This document shows positions 60,043 through 64,000 of a stretch of DNA of 64,000 nucleotides, piece by piece. The position numbers and the translations under genes were made by a program. A model generated the notes under the pieces. The model did no database searches, had not been told where the DNA came from, and saw nothing but the letters and a program-made list of their open reading frames with translations. The stretch is from Haloarcula amylovorans (GTDB taxonomy: Archaea > Halobacteriota > Halobacteria > Halobacteriales > Haloarculaceae): assembly GCF_004681185.1 (NCBI RefSeq), contig NZ_SRIF01000001.1, positions 496,001-560,000 of the forward strand. Direction: 5' to 3'. The stretch's first letter is position 1. Each line of letters starts with the position of its first letter.

Positions 60043-62487
60043 TCAGTCGCGTTTTCCCCAAAATGCGTCCAGTTGTCCGGCGAGGAAATCGGGGGTCATC
60101 CGGGTGAACTCTTCGCGTTCCCCAACCGGGAGGAACGGATAGACGGAGTGGCGCGCGTCGGGCGCGTACCGTCGGCCAACGAATGCGCGAACGCCAACTT
60201 CCTCGCTCCCGCGGATGACACGACCGATGGCCTGTCGGGCGCGCCGAACCGCGGGCACCGTCAGCGCGTACTCGAAGGCGTTCTCCTCGCCGAAGGCGTC
60301 GCCGTAAGCCCGCTGTACCGCGCGGATTCGCGGCGATCCGATGTTGACGAGCGGGACGCCGACGACGGCACAGGTCGAGAGTTTCTCGCCGTCGTAGTCG
60401 ACGCCCTCGGTGAGCGTTCCTCGCGTCGAGGTGACGAGGACTTTGCCCCCGCCGCGGAAGAACGACTGCTTGCGTCGCTCGGTCGCCTCGTTGCTGGAGG
60501 CCTCGTCGACGACGACGGGTTTCTCGACGGCTTCTTCGAGGTAGGCCCCGGCCCAGCGCGCCTCCCGATAGTTCGGCATCGCTATCATGACGTTCCCTGG
60601 AGAGCGGGCGAGCGCCCGCAGCGCCTGCGCGTACTCGTCGCGCGTGGGGTTCCAGTTCTCGCCGAGGGGCTTCATGTCCTCGGGGTCGCCGCGGTTGCGA
60701 GCCGTGAAGGGGCGACAGTCCACGAGATACGACGCCCGGTTTGCCGGTGGGAACGGCAGGTCGTAGGTCGCGGAGCGAACCGAGCGAGTCAGGTCGTCTC
60801 CGTCGTCGCCGTCGTCGGTTTCGGCGAGCGCGTCGAGGCCCGAGACGCGCGTGAACACGTCGAGCGGTTCGAGCGTCGCGCTCATCAGCACGCCGCCGCC
60901 CAGCTCGTCGAAGACGTCCCGCAGTGCCGTCGCGGGCATACAGTTGTAACAGAGCAGTCCCGGCGTGTAGACGGACTCGTAGTCGGCGTCCGCACTCCGA
61001 TTTTCGGCGGGCGAGTGTTCGAGTTCTATCTCACGTAGGAACGTCGAGTGGTCGCGCTCCCACCACTGGCCCGCGATGACGCCAACGGCGGCACAGACCG
61101 GTTGTCGGGTCAGGCCCAGCTGGTCGATGGCGTCCTCGACGGCCGCGCCGACCTTTGCCAGCGAGCGCCACAGTTGGCCGTCGTATCCCTTCTCTTCGGC
61201 CCACTTCGTCAGTTCGTCCTGTTCGACTGTGTCGGGGTCTCGAAGCGGAATCTCGCAGTCGCGTTCGGGGAGGATAGCGGGGTTCGCGCGCCAGCCTTCG
61301 TGTTCGGCGTCGAGATGGGTCTCCACGCAGTCGTCCAGCCAGCGCGTCAGATCGTCGTAGAACTTCCGCGCGTGGTCGACCGCTTCGAGTGGGACTTCGC
61401 GGGCCGACAGCACCTCACGGACCTGCTTCTTGTGGTCGACGCTCTGTTGTGCACGCTGGACCAGCAGGTTGCAGTCGTTGCGCGCCTGCACGATGGTCTG
61501 CTTACCGAGTCTGTCAGAGAGAAGGTCTCGGACGCGTTCTTCGAGGCGGTGGGCCTCGTCCACGACGACGAACGTCCCCTCGTCGAGAATCGAGGACAGC
61601 AGGGGTCGAGAGCCGGGATCGAACAGGTGGTTGTAGTTCCCGACGACTACGTCAGCACGCTCTAACATGACGCTCATCACCCGGTGCGGGCAAGTTCCCC
61701 GCTCGACGGCCGCCGGGAGGTAGTTCTCCAGCGTCACGACGTTGTTCGGTCCCGCCGAGAAATCCACCGGCGACCCCTTGTTCCGGGCGTACCAGTCGGC
61801 CTCGAACGGACAGTACAGCGGCGGGTCGTCGCTCTCGCTCATCGACTCCGGCGCGGTCGGTTGCTCGGGCCGGTACGGCGACGCCGCGCCCGCCGTGTGC
61901 AGCGTCTCTTCGCCGATGGTGGTCTGAGCCGTGGCGTCGGGACGCGCGGCGGCCGCGAGGTCCTGGCCTTTCCGCGGGTCCCACCACTGGTCCTCGTCGT
62001 CGACCTCGTTTTGGATGACGGTGTCGGCGACCGCACCGCCGCTCGACCGGCCGTCGTCCTCGACCAGCCGCGCCGTCGATTCCCGCAAGTCCTCACAGCG
62101 GTCGTGAGTGCCCACGTCGTTGGGGAACTTCCCTTCCCGACCGTACGGACAGAGGTCTCGCTTGCCGACGAGTGAGATGCCGTCGAGCGGGTCGTCCATC
62201 CCCGCGTTGAGCGTCCGCAGGTCGTCGACGAACTGCTGCAGTTGCTGTTTGACCGGCGTGACGACGACCATCCGCTCGTAGAGGTCGGTGTCCCGAACGA
62301 GGTGGGTCCCGGCGGTCAACGCCGCCATCGTCTTCCCGGTCCCGCAGGGCCCTTCCATCGCCAGAAAGCCGCGTGACTTCCCGGCCTCGACGGCGCGCTC
62401 GATGGCGTCGGCCTGGTTCGCGTACGGCTCGTCGAAGCCGAAGTACTCCCGCCAGACTTCCTCACGAGTCGAGGCCGTATCCCGCAT
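60043..62487 (-). CDS. XPD/Rad3-type DNA helicase (DinG-like, Fe-S)
   Basis: 814 residues from MRDTASTREEVW (ATG 62487); the frame is open to 62541. Walker A is EGPCGTGKTMAALT, DEAH box VVVDEAHRLEERVRDLL, and motif VI IGRVIRGSEEVGVR. The Fe-S cluster cysteines appear in DLCPYGREGK, HDRCEDLRE, LYCPFEADW and GTCPHRVM. The insert between Cys2 and Cys3 is long (about 90 residues). XPD is a 5'-3' helicase for repair; the archaeal enzymes sometimes act alone. It joins XPB/Bax1 and PolX in making the window rich in DNA repair genes. Confidence 0.88.
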   Translation of the reverse strand: MRDTASTREEVWREYFGFDEPYANQADAIERAVEAGKSRGFLAMEGPCGTGKTMAALTAGTHLVRDTDLYERMVVVTPVKQQLQQFVDDLRTLNAGMDDPLDGISLVGKRDLCPYGREGKFPNDVGTHDRCEDLRESTARLVEDDGRSSGGAVADTVIQNEVDDEDQWWDPRKGQDLAAAARPDATAQTTIGEETLHTAGAASPYRPEQPTAPESMSESDDPPLYCPFEADWYARNKGSPVDFSAGPNNVVTLENYLPAAVERGTCPHRVMSVMLERADVVVGNYNHLFDPGSRPLLSSILDEGTFVVVDEAHRLEERVRDLLSDRLGKQTIVQARNDCNLLVQRAQQSVDHKKQVREVLSAREVPLEAVDHARKFYDDLTRWLDDCVETHLDAEHEGWRANPAILPERDCEIPLRDPDTVEQDELTKWAEEKGYDGQLWRSLAKVGAAVEDAIDQLGLTRQPVCAAVGVIAGQWWERDHSTFLREIELEHSPAENRSADADYESVYTPGLLCYNCMPATALRDVFDELGGGVLMSATLEPLDVFTRVSGLDALAETDDGDDGDDLTRSVRSATYDLPFPPANRASYLVDCRPFTARNRGDPEDMKPLGENWNPTRDEYAQALRALARSPGNVMIAMPNYREARWAGAYLEEAVEKPVVVDEASSNEATERRKQSFFRGGGKVLVTSTRGTLTEGVDYDGEKLSTCAVVGVPLVNIGSPRIRAVQRAYGDAFGEENAFEYALTVPAVRRARQAIGRVIRGSEEVGVRAFVGRRYAPDARHSVYPFLPVGEREEFTRMTPDFLAGQLDAFWGKRD

Positions 62488-62621
62488 CGAACCGAGGTTG
62501 GGCGTCCCCGTATTTGAACCGCCGGGTTCTAGCAACAGCATCGGGTGATAGTTTAGTGGTCAGTTCGAGCGTTCCGTGGAAAGTTCGCCCTGTGTAGCAC
62601 AAGAAATCACCTTTCATTCCC

Positions 62622-62668
62622 GGAAGACGCGGCGCGTCTTCCGACCGTCGCGGAATCTCCGATTCCGC
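62622..62668. repeat. Two adjacent triloop hairpins
   Basis: The first is GGAAGACGC-GGC-GCGTCTTCC (62622-62642; 9-bp stem) and the second GCGGAATC-TCC-GATTCCGC (62650-62668; 8-bp stem). Both are perfect with 3-nt loops, as in the cluster at 7924-8130. They lie in the 228-bp gap (62542-62769) between the XPD start and the CoA transferase stop; no gene is seen there. Confidence 0.65.
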
Positions 62669-62769
62669 TCAGCTCTCCCCGGTCGGTCGTTTCACTCGCC
62701 GAAGCGGGTGGGTGGTTATAAAGCTCGACCCACGTCTGTCATCAGAAATAGCGTCCAGCCGTCTTTCGA

Positions 62770-63960
62770 TTAGTCGTCGCTTTCGGCGGCTTGTCGGTCG
62801 CTCGCGGCCTCCGTCTCGTCAAGCAGTTCCTCGCGGTGTTCGTCCAACAGCGGCGCGCGGCCGCGGGGTCGCGGCATCGTCTCGGTCATCTTGATGGGGC
62901 TCCCGGCTACGGTCATCTCATCATCGGCACCGGGTTGGGAGACGTCGGCGAGCATCTCGCGGGCGTGGACGTGCGGGTCTTCGAACACCTCGCTGGCGTC
63001 CTGCACGGGCGCGGCCGGGACGCGGCCGTCGAGCAGTTCGAGAATAGCGTCAGTCTCCTGCGTTCGGGTCCAGTCGGCGATTTCCTCGCGCAGTCGCTCG
63101 CGGTCGGCCCGGCGCGCGTCGGCGTCGGCGTAGTCGGCCGCGAGGTCAGGGCGGTCCATCGCGTCACAGAGCGCGCGCCAGTGGCGGTCGTTGAACGCCG
63201 CGACGACGACGTGGCCGTCGGCGGCACGGAACGCGTCGTAGGGGAACAGCGTCGGGTGGGAGTTGCCCTGTCTGGTCGGCGGGTCGCCGTCGCAGGAGTG
63301 TTGATAGACTGTGCGCTCACACAGCGAGACCATCGCATCGTACATCGCGGTATCGACGTACTGGCCCTCGCCGGTGCGTTCGCGGTGGTGGACCGCGGCG
63401 AGGATACCGACGGCGTTGAGCGCGGCGGTGAAGATGTCGCCGACGCCGGGGCCGACCTTCGTCGGCGGGCCGTCTTCCTGTCCGGTTATCTCCATCACGC
63501 CGCCGAGCGCCTGCGCGATGAGGTCGAAAGAAGGCTGGCCCTGTCGGTGGGTCTCGCCCGTGCGCGGGTCGCCGAAGCCGCGGATAGAGGAGTAGATTAG
63601 CTGCGGGTTGCGCTCCCGAAGCGTCTCGTAGCCGCAGTCGAACTTCTCCATCGTCCCGGCTTTGAAGTTCTCGACGACCACGTCGGCCCGCTCCACCAGC
63701 GAGAGGAACGCCTCGCGGTCCTCGTCGGTCCGTAGGTCCAGTTCGAGGGAGCGCTTGCCGCGGTTGACGCTCTGGAAGTAGCCGCCGTAGGCTTCCTCGT
63801 CGGCGTCCGCCACGAACGGCGGGTTCGACCGGATCATGTCGCCGCCCGGCCGCTCGATCTTTACCACGTCCGCGCCCATGTCCGCGAGCAGCATCGTACA
63901 GTACGGTCCGGACAGGACCTGTGTGAGGTCTAACACTCGCAGGTCGGCAAGCGCACCCAT
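62770..63960 (-). CDS. CaiB/BaiF family (class III) CoA transferase
   Basis: 396 residues. It starts LADLRVLDLTQVLSGPYCTMLLADMGADVVKIERPGGD, the family N-terminus. FQSVNRGKRSLELDLR and RADVVVENFKAGTMEKF are typical; the catalytic Asp lies in GQPSFDLIAQALGG. GVGDIFTAALNAVGILAAVHHR is the next conserved part, and VPAAPVQDASEVFEDPHVHAREM the C-terminal one. Class III enzymes move CoA between carboxylic acids. In haloarchaea with the methylaspartate cycle a member of this family acts on mesaconyl-CoA, but the substrate of this one cannot be told. Confidence 0.87.
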   Translation of the reverse strand: MGALADLRVLDLTQVLSGPYCTMLLADMGADVVKIERPGGDMIRSNPPFVADADEEAYGGYFQSVNRGKRSLELDLRTDEDREAFLSLVERADVVVENFKAGTMEKFDCGYETLRERNPQLIYSSIRGFGDPRTGETHRQGQPSFDLIAQALGGVMEITGQEDGPPTKVGPGVGDIFTAALNAVGILAAVHHRERTGEGQYVDTAMYDAMVSLCERTVYQHSCDGDPPTRQGNSHPTLFPYDAFRAADGHVVVAAFNDRHWRALCDAMDRPDLAADYADADARRADRERLREEIADWTRTQETDAILELLDGRVPAAPVQDASEVFEDPHVHAREMLADVSQPGADDEMTVAGSPIKMTETMPRPRGRAPLLDEHREELLDETEAASDRQAAESDD

Positions 63961-64000
63961 GCGAGAAGGGATGTGAGGCGCAGTGATAAATCATGGTGAT

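Noticed and set aside
1..64000. tRNA, rRNA or CRISPR arrays
   Set aside because: No cloverleaf-like run, rRNA-like block or regularly spaced repeats were noticed; a tRNAscan or CRISPR finder run would settle it.

Overview
The window is about 64 kb of GC-rich DNA (roughly 60-65% G+C by eye) from the chromosome of a haloarchaeon (class Halobacteria). The proteins are strongly acidic (Asp/Glu-rich), stops are in GC-rich context, many starts are GTG or leaderless with TATA-like boxes about 25-35 nt upstream, and the gene set is archaeal: XPB/Bax1, XPD, Dph6, PolX, a Get3/ArsA ATPase, geranylgeranyl reductase and a HalOD1 protein. Many haloarchaea-only small or DUF families are also present. No rRNA, tRNA or CRISPR array was seen, and there is no intact insertion sequence. 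Genus cannot be fixed from the sequence alone.

1-16 kb: partial DUF1328 protein, HalOD1 protein, membrane-anchored tandem winged-helix regulator, XPB helicase and its nuclease partner Bax1 separated by a DUF389 membrane protein, dodecin-like protein, an m5C RNA methyltransferase with its RNA-binding companion, a hairpin-rich intergenic region, Mn-catalase, a PAC2-SppA pair, a DUF373 protein, Dph6, a divergent HxlR/MerB-like pair, a sugar nucleotidyltransferase and a degenerate Nudix protein.

16-31 kb: sulfite oxidase, methylmalonyl-CoA epimerase and (5 kb away) the mutase large subunit, an SGNH protein, UspA, an Nramp-related carrier, a TSUP exporter, a CobW GTPase with a tiny CxxC protein, a formaldehyde-dehydrogenase-like enzyme, FKBP, a GNAT enzyme, a lipoprotein hydrolase and an acyl-CoA synthetase.

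31-44.4 kb: a frameshifted MFS transporter, paired PH-domain proteins, a mini zinc ribbon, a PAPS-reductase-family protein, SpoIIM/DUF95, ferredoxin, geranylgeranyl reductase, an AT-rich patch with a possible IS end, an alpha/beta hydrolase, a truncated pilin-like ORF, an M20 amidohydrolase, a uS10 paralogue, a Nudix hydrolase, small membrane proteins and a predicted nuclease with a cysteine cluster.

44.4-64 kb: a three-gene MacB-type ABC exporter operon, Mut7-C/PolX/DUF5788 operon, and the most unusual locus (52.0-54.9 kb). That locus is a 691-residue CHAT (caspase-like) protease candidate under a large promoter palindrome, with an abruptly AT-rich C-terminal tail, followed by a convergent 43-residue single-pass membrane peptide. 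After it come a response regulator, AN1-rhomboid protease, endonuclease V, SDR, ArsA/Get3, zinc ribbon, XPD helicase and a CaiB-type CoA transferase.
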